Made by a program: the position numbers and the translations under genes
DNA from: Variovorax boronicumulans
GTDB taxonomy: Bacteria; Pseudomonadota; Gammaproteobacteria; Burkholderiales; Burkholderiaceae_C
DNA: 64,000 nucleotides
Direction of reading: 5' to 3'
Assembly: GCF_007677875.1 (NCBI RefSeq)
Contig: NZ_VEDO01000002.1
Span: forward strand, 124,001 to 188,000
Shown: piece by piece, positions 1-8,135 of the stretch
Layout: each line of letters opens with the position of its first letter
Numbering within the stretch: position 1 is the stretch's first letter
The notes under the pieces: generated by a model
What the model saw: the letters and a program-made list of their open reading frames with translations, nothing else
Database searches by the model: none
Told to the model about the DNA's origin: nothing

Positions 1-1169
1 GCACGCGCGTGTGGCATGGCGCCGACCGCCACAAGGCCGACTTCTCCGGCTGCGACCTGGTGGTCGCGCCGTACTCGCTGCTGCAGCGCGACCGCGAACG
101 CTGGCTGGGCCAGCGCTGGCACCTGGTGGTGCTGGACGAGGCGCAGCACATCAAGAACGCCAGCACCCAGGCCGCGCAGGTGGCGGCCTCGCTGCAGGCG
201 CGCCAGCGCCTGTGTCTCTCCGGCACGCCCATGGAGAACCACCTGGGCGAACTCTGGAGCCTGTTCCACTTCCTGATGCCGGGCTTCCTCGGCAGCCAGG
301 CGCGCTTTCGCGAGGTGTTCCGCCAGCCGATCGAGAAGCATGCGGACACGCAGCGGCTGGCCTTGCTGCGCCGGCGCATCACGCCGTTCATGCTGCACCG
401 GACCAAGGCGGCGGTGGCCACCGAACTGCCCGCGCGCGTCGAGAGCATCTCGCCCGTGACGCTGGATGGCGCGCAGGCCGACCTGTACGAGACGATCCGG
501 CTGGCCACGGAAAAATCGGTGCGTGCAGCGCTGGTGGACAAAGGCCTGGCCCGTTCGCAGATCCAGGTGCTGGACGCGCTGCTCAAGCTGCGCCAGGTCT
601 GTTGCGATCCGCGGCTCGTCAAGGCCGCGCCGGGCGTCACCAAGCCCGCGGGCTCGGCCAAGCTCGATCTGCTCATGGAGATGCTGCCCGAGCTGCTGGA
701 AGAGGGCCGGCGCGTGCTGCTGTTCTCGCAGTTCACGGGCATGCTGGCCTTGATCGAGGCCGCGCTGCGCGAACGCAAGATCGCTTTTGCGACGCTGACC
801 GGCCAGACCCAAAAGCGCGACGAGGTCATCGAACGCTTCACGAGCGGTGCCGTGCCGCTGTTCCTGATCAGCCTGAAGGCCGGCGGCACGGGGCTCAATC
901 TGCCCCAGGCCGACACCGTGATCCACTACGACCCCTGGTGGAACCCGGCCGTGGAGGAGCAGGCCACGGCGCGCGCGCACCGCATCGGCCAGCAGCGCCA
1001 GGTGATGGTCTACAAGCTCGTGGCCGAGGGAACGATCGAGGAGCGCATCCTGGACTTGCAGGCGCGCAAGGCGGCGCTGGCGAGCGGCCTGCTGCACGGC
1101 GCGGCGACGCGCGATGCGCCGCTGTTCAACGAGGACGACGTGGCAGAGCTGCTGCGGCCGATCGGCTGA
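1..1169 (+). CDS. SNF2-family DEAD/DEAH-box helicase, C-terminal part (5' end outside window)
   Basis: This is the C-terminal part of a SWI2/SNF2-type ATPase, a DNA-stimulated motor that remodels nucleic acid-protein complexes. The reading frame is open back to the window edge, so the start lies upstream. Visible helicase motifs are motif II in the form VVLDEAQHIKN, motif III LSGTPMENHLGELWSL, then the second RecA-like domain with LLFSQFTGML, SLKAGGTGLNL (motif V) and ATARAHRIGQQRQV (motif VI). The arrangement matches bacterial HepA/SNF2 proteins whose N-terminal half often carries a SWIM zinc-binding domain, which cannot be checked here. The specific substrate is unknown. It ends 55 bp before the next gene. 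Confidence 0.93.
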   Translation, partial: TRVWHGADRHKADFSGCDLVVAPYSLLQRDRERWLGQRWHLVVLDEAQHIKNASTQAAQVAASLQARQRLCLSGTPMENHLGELWSLFHFLMPGFLGSQARFREVFRQPIEKHADTQRLALLRRRITPFMLHRTKAAVATELPARVESISPVTLDGAQADLYETIRLATEKSVRAALVDKGLARSQIQVLDALLKLRQVCCDPRLVKAAPGVTKPAGSAKLDLLMEMLPELLEEGRRVLLFSQFTGMLALIEAALRERKIAFATLTGQTQKRDEVIERFTSGAVPLFLISLKAGGTGLNLPQADTVIHYDPWWNPAVEEQATARAHRIGQQRQVMVYKLVAEGTIEERILDLQARKAALASGLLHGAATRDAPLFNEDDVAELLRPIG

Positions 1170-1186
1170 GGGGCTCCGGGTTGGGG

Positions 1187-1192
1187 CACAAT
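1187..1192 (+). promoter_or_regulatory. Possible -10 element of the BMP-family gene
   Basis: CACAAT lies in the short gap after the helicase stop codon and about 32 bases before the ATG at 1225. It resembles the sigma-70 -10 hexamer at five of six positions. No convincing -35 is visible, so the call rests on position and the single hexamer. Confidence 0.3.
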
Positions 1193-1224
1193 CCGGGCCC
1201 CGTCACCGTCCTCCCGGACACCCC

Positions 1225-2391
1225 ATGAAGAGCGTCACTTCTAAAATACGCAGCAGCGGCTTCGGCCGCGCTTTCATTTCTGCCGCCCGCTGCACGGCAC
1301 AACCCTCTCCCTCCGCGCTGTCGCGCAGGTACCTGCTGGCCACCGTGGCCACGGCATGCTTGCCGGGTCTGGCCATGGCCCGCGATCCGCTCAAGATCGG
1401 CTTCGTCTACGTGGCGCCGCTGACCGATGCCGGCTGGGTGCGCCAGCACGAGGAAGGCCGCAAGGCCGTGCAGGCGGCCCTGGGCAGCCAGGTGCAGACC
1501 CGCTACGTGGAGAACGTGGCCGAGGGCCCGGACGCCGAGCGCGTGATCCGCGAGCTCGCGCAGCAAGGCTGCGGCCTGATCTTCACGCCCAGCTTCGGCT
1601 ACATGGAGCCCACGCTGCGCGTCGCGCGCGACTTCCCCGAGGTGCGCTTCGAGTCCATCACGGGCCTCAAGACGGCGCCCAACGTGGCCACGGCCAATGC
1701 GCGGCACTACGAGGGGCGCTATCTCGCCGGCGTGGCGGCCGGGCGCATGAGCAAGACCGGCATGGCCGGCTATGTGGCCGGCTTTCCGATCCCCGAGGTG
1801 CTGCAGGGCATCAACGCCTTCACGCTGGGCCTGCGCTCGGTGGCGCCGCAGGCGGCCGTCAAAGTGGTCTGGCTGCAGGCCTGGTTCGATCCGCCGCGCG
1901 AGCGCGACGCAGCCATGACGCTCATGAACCAGGACGCCGACGTGGTGGTCTTTCACACCGGCTCGGCCGCCGTGATGGCCGCCGCCCAGGAGCGCGGCAA
2001 ACTGGCCATCGCCTACCACTCGGACATGCGCAAGACCGCGCCCGACGCGCAATTGCTGGCCGTGCGCCACGAGTGGGGCGACTACTACACGCAGCGTGCG
2101 CGGGCTGTGCTGGACGGCAGCTGGAAGAGCGGCAACGTCTGGGGCGGGGTGCGCGAAGGCATGGTGCGCGTGGGCGATTTCGGCCCGCGCGTGCCCAAGG
2201 CCGTGCAGGACGAGGTGCTCGCGCGGCAACAGGACATCGCGGCCGGGCGCCTGCATCCCTTCCATGCGGCCAAGGCCCTGCGCGACAACACCGGCCGCGT
2301 GGTGCTGGAGGCCGGCCGCACGCTGGCCGACCCGCAGATCCTCGCGATGGACTGGCTGGCCGAGGGCGTGGCGGGCGGCCTGCCGCGCTGA
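1225..2391 (+). CDS. BMP family (Med/BmpA) ABC transporter substrate-binding protein
   Basis: A 388-residue periplasmic binding protein of the BMP/Med family (PF02608-like), the group that captures nucleosides and related compounds for ABC importers; the ligand here is unknown. The mature part opens with [17 protein letters not shown], typical of the family, and contains the conserved [10 protein letters not shown] and [12 protein letters not shown] segments. The ATG at 1225 gives a long N-terminus ending in a hydrophobic stretch after SRRYLLA (R34-R35) with cleavage likely after AMA (residue 52), which looks like a Tat-type signal. No permease or ATPase gene of this family lies next to it; dcd follows after 56 bp. 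Confidence 0.85.
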   Translation: MKSVTSKIRSSGFGRAFISAARCTAQPSPSALSRRYLLATVATACLPGLAMARDPLKIGFVYVAPLTDAGWVRQHEEGRKAVQAALGSQVQTRYVENVAEGPDAERVIRELAQQGCGLIFTPSFGYMEPTLRVARDFPEVRFESITGLKTAPNVATANARHYEGRYLAGVAAGRMSKTGMAGYVAGFPIPEVLQGINAFTLGLRSVAPQAAVKVVWLQAWFDPPRERDAAMTLMNQDADVVVFHTGSAAVMAAAQERGKLAIAYHSDMRKTAPDAQLLAVRHEWGDYYTQRARAVLDGSWKSGNVWGGVREGMVRVGDFGPRVPKAVQDEVLARQQDIAAGRLHPFHAAKALRDNTGRVVLEAGRTLADPQILAMDWLAEGVAGGLPR

Positions 2392-2411
2392 ACCTGTGGG
2401 GGGCCGCCCCC

Positions 2412-2417
2412 TACAAT
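2412..2417 (+). promoter_or_regulatory. Possible -10 element of dcd
   Basis: TACAAT matches the sigma-70 -10 hexamer at five of six positions and lies 30 bases before the dcd ATG, just after the stop codon of the upstream gene. The hexamer 17 bases upstream (TGAACC) is a weak -35 match. Confidence 0.4.
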
Positions 2418-2447
2418 CGCCGCCCGTTTTCGAAAGAGCCTTCACCC

Positions 2448-3014
2448 ATGACGATCAAGAGCGACAAGTGGATCCGCCGCATGGCGGAACAGCACGGCAT
2501 GATCGAGCCGTTCGAGCCCGGCCAGATCCGTGAGCGCGAAGGCCACAAGATCATCAGCTACGGCACCAGCAGCTACGGCTACGACATCCGCTGCGCGCCG
2601 GAATTCAAGGTCTTCACCAACATCCACAGCACGGTGGTGGACCCCAAGCACTTCGACGAGAAGAGCTTCGTGGATTTCCATGGCGACAGCTGCATCATCC
2701 CGCCCAACAGCTTCGCGCTGGCGCGCACGGTGGAGTACTTCCGTATCCCGCGCAACGTGCTGACCATCTGCCTCGGAAAGAGCACCTACGCGCGCTGCGG
2801 CATCATCGTCAACGTGACGCCGTTCGAGCCCGAGTGGGAGGGCTATGTGACGCTGGAGTTCAGCAACACCACGCCGCTGCCGGCCAAGATCTATGCGGGC
2901 GAAGGCTGCGCCCAGGTGCTGTTCTTCGAGAGCGACGAGGTCTGCGAGACCAGCTACAAGGACCGCGGCGGCAAGTACCAGGGCCAGGTCGGCGTCACGC
3001 TGCCCAAGACCTGA
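2448..3014 (+). CDS. dcd: dCTP deaminase
   Basis: Deaminates dCTP to dUTP in the cytoplasm, supplying dUMP for thymidylate synthesis. The 188-residue length fits the trimeric enzyme. The start at 2448 gives [19 protein letters not shown], the usual N-terminus. The segment [10 protein letters not shown] holds the conserved Ser112 and Arg116, and WEGYVTLEF holds Glu137, aligned with the catalytic glutamate of E. coli Dcd (E138). No dUTPase-like fusion is seen. The gene converges with the cyclase gene on the other strand, with only 4 bp between the stop codons and no obvious terminator. Confidence 0.96.
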   Translation: MTIKSDKWIRRMAEQHGMIEPFEPGQIREREGHKIISYGTSSYGYDIRCAPEFKVFTNIHSTVVDPKHFDEKSFVDFHGDSCIIPPNSFALARTVEYFRIPRNVLTICLGKSTYARCGIIVNVTPFEPEWEGYVTLEFSNTTPLPAKIYAGEGCAQVLFFESDEVCETSYKDRGGKYQGQVGVTLPKT

Positions 3015-3018
3015 TCCT

Positions 3019-4233
3019 TCAGGCAGGCGGGGCCGCGTCGAGCGCGGCCAGCGCGGCCGCCAGGTCCTGGCGCGCACGGGCGCGCGCTTCCTCGGTCAGC
3101 CGGCCCGGGTCCAGCGTGAGCTGCAGGCCGGCGTAGTTCTGGTGGATGCCGGCGCGCTGCTCGGGCTCGTCGGGGTGGATGCCCTGCAGCGCGAAGCAGC
3201 GCACGTCGCGCGAGACGCCCTTGGCCGCGAGCGGCTCGCGCTCCTCGGCCTGGAACTCCTCCTTGATGAGGGCATAGGTCTCGTACGACATGACCACACC
3301 GTCGGGGATGCCGTTCTGCTCCAGCCGCGCGGCGATGTTGACTTCGCTGCCGATCACCGTGTAGTCCATGCGCTGCTCGCTGCCGAAGTTGCCCACGTGG
3401 CAAAAGCCTGTGTTGATGCCGATGCGCACCTGGAAGGGCTGGCGGTAGCCCTTGTCGCGCCAGATAGCCTGCAGCTCGCGCATGCGGCGCTGCATGGCCA
3501 CGGCCATGCGCACGCACTGGCGCGCGTCTTCCTCCACGCCGCGCGTCTCCGGGTCGCCGAAGAAGATCACGATGGCGTCGCCGATGAACTTGTCGATGGT
3601 CGCGCCATGGTCCAGCGCGATCTTGGACATCTCCGAGAAGTAGTTGTTCAGGAAGTAGGTCAGGTCCTCGGGCTGCATGCGCTCGGCGTTGCGCGTGAAG
3701 TCCTTGATGTCGGAGAAAAAGATCGTGAGCTTCTTGCGCACGGCCGAGATCGAGACGTCCTTGGCGCCCTCGAAGATCGACTTGTAGATCTGCGGCGATA
3801 GGTAGCGCGAAAGCTTTTCCGACAGTGAGCGCAGCATGCGCGTCCGCGTGGACAGCGCAATGTGGTTGTGCACGCGGGCCAGCAGGATGGGCGGACTCAA
3901 CGGCTTGGTGATGTAGTCGACGGCGCCAAGCTCGAAGCCCTTCTCCTCCGAATGCTCGTCCGTCATGGCGGTCAGGAAGATCACCGGGATGTGCGAGAGC
4001 GCCGGGTCGGCCTTGAGCCGGCGGCAGACCTCGTAGCCATCGATCTCCGGCATCATGATGTCCAGCAGGATCAGGTCGGGTGGTGCGTTGGCGGCCGTGG
4101 CCAGGGCCTTGGCACCGTGGTTCACGACCTTGACGCGGCAGCTGTCGCGCAGCAGCGCCGCCATCAGGGTGAGGTTGTCCGCGGTGTCGTCGACAACGAG
4201 AACGGTGGGTTTGTCGGCCGGGGTCAGGTCCAT
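3019..4233 (-). CDS. Response regulator receiver fused to class III adenylate cyclase
   Basis: A 404-residue soluble protein with an N-terminal receiver domain (about 10-122; acidic pair D15/D16, phosphoacceptor D58, K110) and a class III nucleotide cyclase domain (about 165-335), followed by an Ala/Arg-rich tail. Catalytic residues are visible: metal-binding D175 (FFSDIKDF) and D219 (KFIGDA), transition-state N299 and R303 (EVNIAARLE). K215 aligns with the adenine-selecting lysine and T292 with its partner, so the product should be cAMP and the subtype class IIIb. The start ATG has GAAGGAAG upstream. No histidine kinase adjoins it, so the phosphate source is unknown. Confidence 0.92.
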   Translation of the reverse strand: MDLTPADKPTVLVVDDTADNLTLMAALLRDSCRVKVVNHGAKALATAANAPPDLILLDIMMPEIDGYEVCRRLKADPALSHIPVIFLTAMTDEHSEEKGFELGAVDYITKPLSPPILLARVHNHIALSTRTRMLRSLSEKLSRYLSPQIYKSIFEGAKDVSISAVRKKLTIFFSDIKDFTRNAERMQPEDLTYFLNNYFSEMSKIALDHGATIDKFIGDAIVIFFGDPETRGVEEDARQCVRMAVAMQRRMRELQAIWRDKGYRQPFQVRIGINTGFCHVGNFGSEQRMDYTVIGSEVNIAARLEQNGIPDGVVMSYETYALIKEEFQAEEREPLAAKGVSRDVRCFALQGIHPDEPEQRAGIHQNYAGLQLTLDPGRLTEEARARARQDLAAALAALDAAPPA

Positions 4234-4385
4234 CGGCAGGCTTCCTTCGGTGTGCAGCGGCGCCCCGAGCCGGGCGGAGTCGGGTCGGCGGGCCATCGTA
4301 CATGCTGAAACATTGGTGTCGGGGTCGGCCGGCCCGGTTGGCGGACGAGCGGTACCATCGCGCCACCACAAGGCAGGAGAGACCC

Positions 4386-5264
4386 ATGCGCTGGGAAGGA
4401 AATCGCGAATCCGAGAACGTCGAAGACCGGCGCGGGCAAGGTGGAGGTGGCGGCAGCCCCATCTTCGGCGGCCGCAGCATCGGCATCGGCACCATCGTGA
4501 TTGCGCTCGTCGGCGGCTGGGTGCTGGGCATCAATCCGCTGACGCTGCTGGGCATGCTGAGCGGCGGCGGACCGGTAGCGGTCGAGCAGCCGCAGGGGCC
4601 GGCGCAGCGCCCGCCAGCCGACGACCAGATGGCCAAGTTCGTCTCCACCGTGCTGGCCGACACCGAGGACGTCTGGCGCAAGCAGTTCGCCGAGGCCGGC
4701 GGCCAGTACCGCGATCCCACACTCGTGCTGTTCCGCGGCGCCACGCGCACGGCCTGCGGCCAGGGCCAGGCCGCCATGGGGCCGTTCTACTGCCCGGCCG
4801 ACCAGAAGGTCTACATCGACCTGGGTTTCTACGAGACGCTCAAGAACCGCCTCGGCGCGCCCGGCGAGTTCGCGCAAGCCTACGTGATCGCCCACGAGGT
4901 CGGCCACCACGTGCAGAACCTGTTGGGCATCACGGCCAAGATGGACCAGATGCGCCAGCGCATGAGCGAGGTGCAGTACAACGGCATGAGCGTGCGCCTG
5001 GAACTGCAGGCCGACTGCTTCGCCGGCGTGTGGGCGAACAAGGCGCAGGACGCCCGCCAGATCCTGGAGAACGGCGACATCGAGTCGGCGATGAACGCGG
5101 CCGCCAAGATCGGCGACGACGCGTTGCAGCGCGGCAGCGGCGGTGCTGTCGTGCCCGAAAGTTTCACGCACGGCAGCAGCGCCCAGCGCCAGCGCTGGTT
5201 CGCCACCGGCCTGAAGACCGGTAGCGTGAAGGCCTGCGATACCTTCTCGGCCAGCGCACTCTGA
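4386..5264 (+). CDS. Neutral zinc metallopeptidase family protein (YpfJ-like)
   Basis: A 292-residue protein of the YpfJ/neutral zinc metallopeptidase family (PF04228-like). The N-terminus is hydrophilic and Gly-rich (RRGQGGGGGSPIFGG), followed by one membrane segment (about residues 32-62), so the rest is probably periplasmic. The zinc motif is HEVGHHVQNLLG (HExxH), with the family's downstream ELQADCFAGVWA holding a likely third ligand. The ATG at 4386 follows a good ribosome site, CAGGAG, 6 bases away. Substrates of the family are not defined. The divergent neighbour is the cyclase gene. Confidence 0.88.
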   Translation: MRWEGNRESENVEDRRGQGGGGGSPIFGGRSIGIGTIVIALVGGWVLGINPLTLLGMLSGGGPVAVEQPQGPAQRPPADDQMAKFVSTVLADTEDVWRKQFAEAGGQYRDPTLVLFRGATRTACGQGQAAMGPFYCPADQKVYIDLGFYETLKNRLGAPGEFAQAYVIAHEVGHHVQNLLGITAKMDQMRQRMSEVQYNGMSVRLELQADCFAGVWANKAQDARQILENGDIESAMNAAAKIGDDALQRGSGGAVVPESFTHGSSAQRQRWFATGLKTGSVKACDTFSASAL

Positions 5265-5273
5265 CCGCCGCGC

Positions 5274-5279
5274 TATAAT
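5274..5279 (+). promoter_or_regulatory. rpsO promoter, -10 hexamer
   Basis: TATAAT is a perfect sigma-70 -10 hexamer located 10 bases after the metallopeptidase stop codon and about 140 bases upstream of rpsO. No good -35 is visible at 16-18 bases. Transcription from here would give rpsO a structured leader of about 135 nucleotides. Confidence 0.65.
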
Positions 5280-5308
5280 CCTCGGGCTTTGCCTTGCGGC
5301 GAAGCGCA

Positions 5309-5407
5309 CGTTGGCCGTCAGTTCCGTCGGCCAACGCAAGTGAAACCGCCGGAACCTGTCCTTGTGCCGTCCATGGTCCAAGGGATCTCGGGTATCCATC
5401 CGGCACA
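5309..5407 (+). promoter_or_regulatory. Structured rpsO mRNA leader, candidate S15 autoregulatory element
   Basis: Two helices are visible. The first is a perfect 9-bp stem CGTTGGCCG (5309-5317) with CGGCCAACG (5328-5336). The second is TGTGCCG (5363-5369) with CGGCACA (5401-5407), enclosing a possible ATGG/CCAT helix (5373-5376 with 5396-5399). The second stem ends 13 bases before the ATG, close to the ribosome site. S15 is known to repress its own translation through leader structures in several bacterial lineages, so a similar role is inferred; there is no direct evidence in the sequence. Confidence 0.5.
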
Positions 5408-5420
5408 TCCTGGAAATTCC

Positions 5421-5687
5421 ATGATTGCAGCATCCGTCAAGGCCGAGGTCGTCAAGGCCAACGCCCGCGCCGCCAACGACACTGGCAGCCCCGAAGTTCA
5501 AGTTGCTCTGCTGACCGCACGCATCAACGAACTGACCCCCCACTTCAAGACCCACGCCAAGGACCACCACGGTCGCCGCGGCCTGCTGCGCATGGTGAGC
5601 CGTCGCCGCAAGCTGCTGGACTACCTGAACGCCAAGGACCACGACCGCTACGCGGCCCTGATCGCCAAGCTGGGTCTGCGCAAGTAA
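5421..5687 (+). CDS. rpsO: 30S ribosomal protein S15
   Basis: An 88-residue primary 16S rRNA-binding protein of the small subunit platform. The sequence runs from [11 protein letters not shown] to IAKLGLRK and contains the family's [33 protein letters not shown] and RRRKLLDYL segments. The ATG at 5421 is preceded by a weak TGGAA ribosome site. It is followed by an intrinsic terminator and then pnp, the same order as in many proteobacteria. Confidence 0.98.
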   Translation: MIAASVKAEVVKANARAANDTGSPEVQVALLTARINELTPHFKTHAKDHHGRRGLLRMVSRRRKLLDYLNAKDHDRYAALIAKLGLRK

Positions 5688-5711
5688 TCCGCCGAGCCTC
5701 ATCGGTTCGAA

Positions 5712-5747
5712 AAGGCGCCTGAGTTGGTTCGCTGGCTCAGGCGCTTT
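5712..5747 (+). terminator. Intrinsic terminator after rpsO
   Basis: A 9-bp perfect stem GCGCCTGAG (5715-5723) and CTCAGGCGC (5736-5744) with a 12-base loop starts 24 bases after the rpsO stop and is flanked by an A-run on the left and TTT on the right. The short T-run suggests partial termination, leaving some readthrough into pnp. Confidence 0.7.
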
Positions 5748-5790
5748 GCACTTCAAAACCCGACAGATGCCGCGCGCAAGGTACGCGCTG

Positions 5791-5837
5791 TGTCATTCCA
5801 CAAGCGGCCCGTGCCGCGGGGTTCTTGTGGAATGGCA
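5791..5837 (+). promoter_or_regulatory. Long hairpin in the pnp leader, candidate RNase III/PNPase control site
   Basis: The arms TGTCATTCCACAAG (5791-5804) and CTTGTGGAATGGCA (5824-5837) pair over 14 bp with a single G-U pair. The 19-base interior contains a smaller CGGC/GCCG helix (5805-5808 with 5813-5816). It ends 44 bases before the pnp start. In E. coli a long leader hairpin between rpsO and pnp is cut by RNase III and then degraded by PNPase, which autoregulates pnp; the position and shape here suggest the same arrangement. Confidence 0.6.
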
Positions 5838-5881
5838 TCGTCCCTTCGCTGGCCCTGTCTCCACCATTTCCGGAGAACCAC

Positions 5882-8038
5882 ATGACGATGTTCAATAAAG
5901 TCACCAAGACCTTCCAGTGGGGCCAGCACACGGTCCGCATGGAAACCGGCGAAGTCGCGCGCCAGTCCACCGGCGCCGTGCTGCTCGACATGGACGGCAC
6001 CGTGGTGCTGGCCACGGTGGTCGGCAAGACCACCGGCAAGCCCGGCCAGGACTTCTTTCCGCTGACCGTCGACTACCTCGAAAAGGGCTATGCCGCCGGC
6101 AAGATCCCGGGCAGCTTCTTCAAGCGCGAAGGCCGCCCGAGCGAATACGAAACGCTGACCAGCCGCCTGATCGACCGTCCGATCCGCCCGCTGTTCCCCG
6201 AAGGCTTCTTCAACGAAGTGCACGTGGTCATCCACACACTGTCGCTGAACCCCGAGGTCGATGCCGACATCGCCGCCATGATCGCCGTCAGCGCCGCGCT
6301 GTCGGTCAGCGGCATCCCGTTCGCCGGCCCGATCGGCGCGGCCCGCGTGGGCTATGTCAACGGCCAGTACGTGCTGAACCCGGGTCAGACCGCGCGCAAG
6401 GATTCGAGTCTGGACCTGGTCGTGGCCGGTACCGAAGCCGCCGTGCTGATGGTCGAGTCCGAGGCGCTGCAACTTTCCGAAGAAGTCATGCTGGGCGCCG
6501 TGGTGTTCGGCCACGAACAGGGCAAGATCGCCATCGAAGCCATCCACGAACTGGTGCGCGACGCCGGCAAACCGGTCTGGAACTGGCAGGCTCCGGCCCG
6601 CGACGAGGACCTGATCGCCAAGGTCACGGCCGCTGCCGAAGAGAAGCTGCGCGCCGCCTACCAGCTGCGCAACAAGCAGGCCCGGACCGAAGCCACGCGC
6701 ACCGCCTACGCTGAGGTGATGGCCGCGCTGAAGGCCGACGGTGTCGAGTTCGACAGCGTCAAGGTCGAAGGCCTGCTGTTCGACATCGAAGCGCGCATCG
6801 TGCGCGGCCAGATCCTGGCCGGCGAGCCACGCATCGACGGCCGCGACACGCGCACTGTGCGCCCCATCGAGATCCGCAACAGCGTGCTGCCGCGCACCCA
6901 TGGTTCGGCGCTGTTCACACGCGGCGAAACCCAGGCGCTCGTGGTGACCACGCTGGGCACCGAGCGCGACGCGCAGCGCATCGACGCACTGTCGGGCGAC
7001 TACGAAGACCGCTTCATGCTGCACTACAACATGCCTCCGTTCGCCACCGGTGAGACCGGTCGCGTGGGCAGCCCCAAGCGCCGCGAGATCGGCCACGGCC
7101 GGCTGGCCAAGCGCGCCCTGGTGGCCGTGCTGCCGAGCAAGGAAGACTTCCCCTACACCGTGCGCGTGGTCAGCGAGATCACCGAATCCAACGGCTCCTC
7201 CTCCATGGCGTCGGTCTGCGGCGGCTGCCTGTCGATGATGGACGCCGGCGTGCCGCTGAAGGCGCACGTGGCCGGCATCGCCATGGGTCTGATCAAGGAC
7301 GGCAACCGCTTCGCCGTGCTGACAGACATCCTGGGCGACGAGGACCACCTGGGCGACATGGACTTCAAGGTGGCCGGCACGACCAACGGCGTGACGGCGC
7401 TGCAGATGGACATCAAGATCCAGGGCATCACCAAGGAAATCATGCAGGTCGCTTTGGCCCAGGCCAAGGAAGCGCGCATGCACATCCTGTCCAAGATGCA
7501 GGAAGCCATGGGCGCTGCCAAGACCGAGGTGTCCAATTTCGCACCGCGCCTGTTCACGATGAAGATCAACCCCGAGAAGATCCGCGACGTGATCGGCAAG
7601 GGCGGCTCCGTCATCCGGGCGCTGACCGAAGAGACCGGCACGCAGATCGACATCGGCGAAGACGGCACCATCACCATCGCTTCCGCCGACCCGGCCAAGG
7701 CCGAGGAAGCCAAGCGCCGCATCGAGCAGATCACGGCGGAAGTGGAGATCGGCAAGGTCTACGAAGGCCCGGTCACCAAGATCCTGGACTTTGGCGCGCT
7801 GATCAACCTGCTGCCCGGCAAGGACGGCCTGCTGCACATCAGCCAGATCGCGCACGAGCGCGTCGAGAAGGTCACGGACTACCTGAGCGAAGGCCAGATC
7901 GTGAAGGTCAAGGTGCTCGAGACCGACGAGAAGGGCCGCATCAAGCTCTCCATGAAGGCGCTGCTGGACCGTTCCGCGCCGCCGGCCCAGGCACCCGCTG
8001 CCGCGCCGGTCGAGGCGGCTCCCGGCCAGCCCGAGTAA
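5882..8038 (+). CDS. pnp: Polyribonucleotide nucleotidyltransferase (PNPase)
   Basis: A 718-residue 3'-to-5' phosphorolytic exoribonuclease, a core enzyme of RNA decay that works as a trimer and often binds RNase E. Two RNase PH-like domains occupy roughly 10-230 and 310-545 (the second includes [19 protein letters not shown]), followed by a KH domain (about 550-615, [16 protein letters not shown]) and an S1 domain (about 620-690, [14 protein letters not shown]). The tail is Ala/Pro-rich. ATG 5882 is chosen because GGAG stands 6 bases upstream; a second ATG at 5888 is less well placed. Confidence 0.98.
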   Translation: MTMFNKVTKTFQWGQHTVRMETGEVARQSTGAVLLDMDGTVVLATVVGKTTGKPGQDFFPLTVDYLEKGYAAGKIPGSFFKREGRPSEYETLTSRLIDRPIRPLFPEGFFNEVHVVIHTLSLNPEVDADIAAMIAVSAALSVSGIPFAGPIGAARVGYVNGQYVLNPGQTARKDSSLDLVVAGTEAAVLMVESEALQLSEEVMLGAVVFGHEQGKIAIEAIHELVRDAGKPVWNWQAPARDEDLIAKVTAAAEEKLRAAYQLRNKQARTEATRTAYAEVMAALKADGVEFDSVKVEGLLFDIEARIVRGQILAGEPRIDGRDTRTVRPIEIRNSVLPRTHGSALFTRGETQALVVTTLGTERDAQRIDALSGDYEDRFMLHYNMPPFATGETGRVGSPKRREIGHGRLAKRALVAVLPSKEDFPYTVRVVSEITESNGSSSMASVCGGCLSMMDAGVPLKAHVAGIAMGLIKDGNRFAVLTDILGDEDHLGDMDFKVAGTTNGVTALQMDIKIQGITKEIMQVALAQAKEARMHILSKMQEAMGAAKTEVSNFAPRLFTMKINPEKIRDVIGKGGSVIRALTEETGTQIDIGEDGTITIASADPAKAEEAKRRIEQITAEVEIGKVYEGPVTKILDFGALINLLPGKDGLLHISQIAHERVEKVTDYLSEGQIVKVKVLETDEKGRIKLSMKALLDRSAPPAQAPAAAPVEAAPGQPE

Positions 8039-8054
8039 GTCTGCGTTGCGACGG

Positions 8055-8078
8055 GCCGCATCCCCCGCGGGGTGCGGC
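8055..8078 (+). terminator. Strong hairpin after pnp, terminator or 3'-end stabiliser
   Basis: GCCGCATCCC (8055-8064) pairs with GGGGTGCGGC (8069-8078) over 10 bp with one G-U pair and a CCGC tetraloop, 16 bases after the pnp stop. No T-run follows, so it is not a classical intrinsic terminator. It may mark the 3' end of the pnp message or stop 3' exonucleases. Confidence 0.45.
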
Positions 8079-8135
8079 GCACCGCACCGGCTGCAGCGAC
8101 GCCTGGCCGGTGCCTTGTACTTTCGAGGACCCGCA

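Noticed and set aside
2954-4777. Long minus-strand frame over the cyclase and metallopeptidase genes
   Set aside because: No recognisable protein; it shadows the receiver-cyclase gene and the opposite-strand peptidase.
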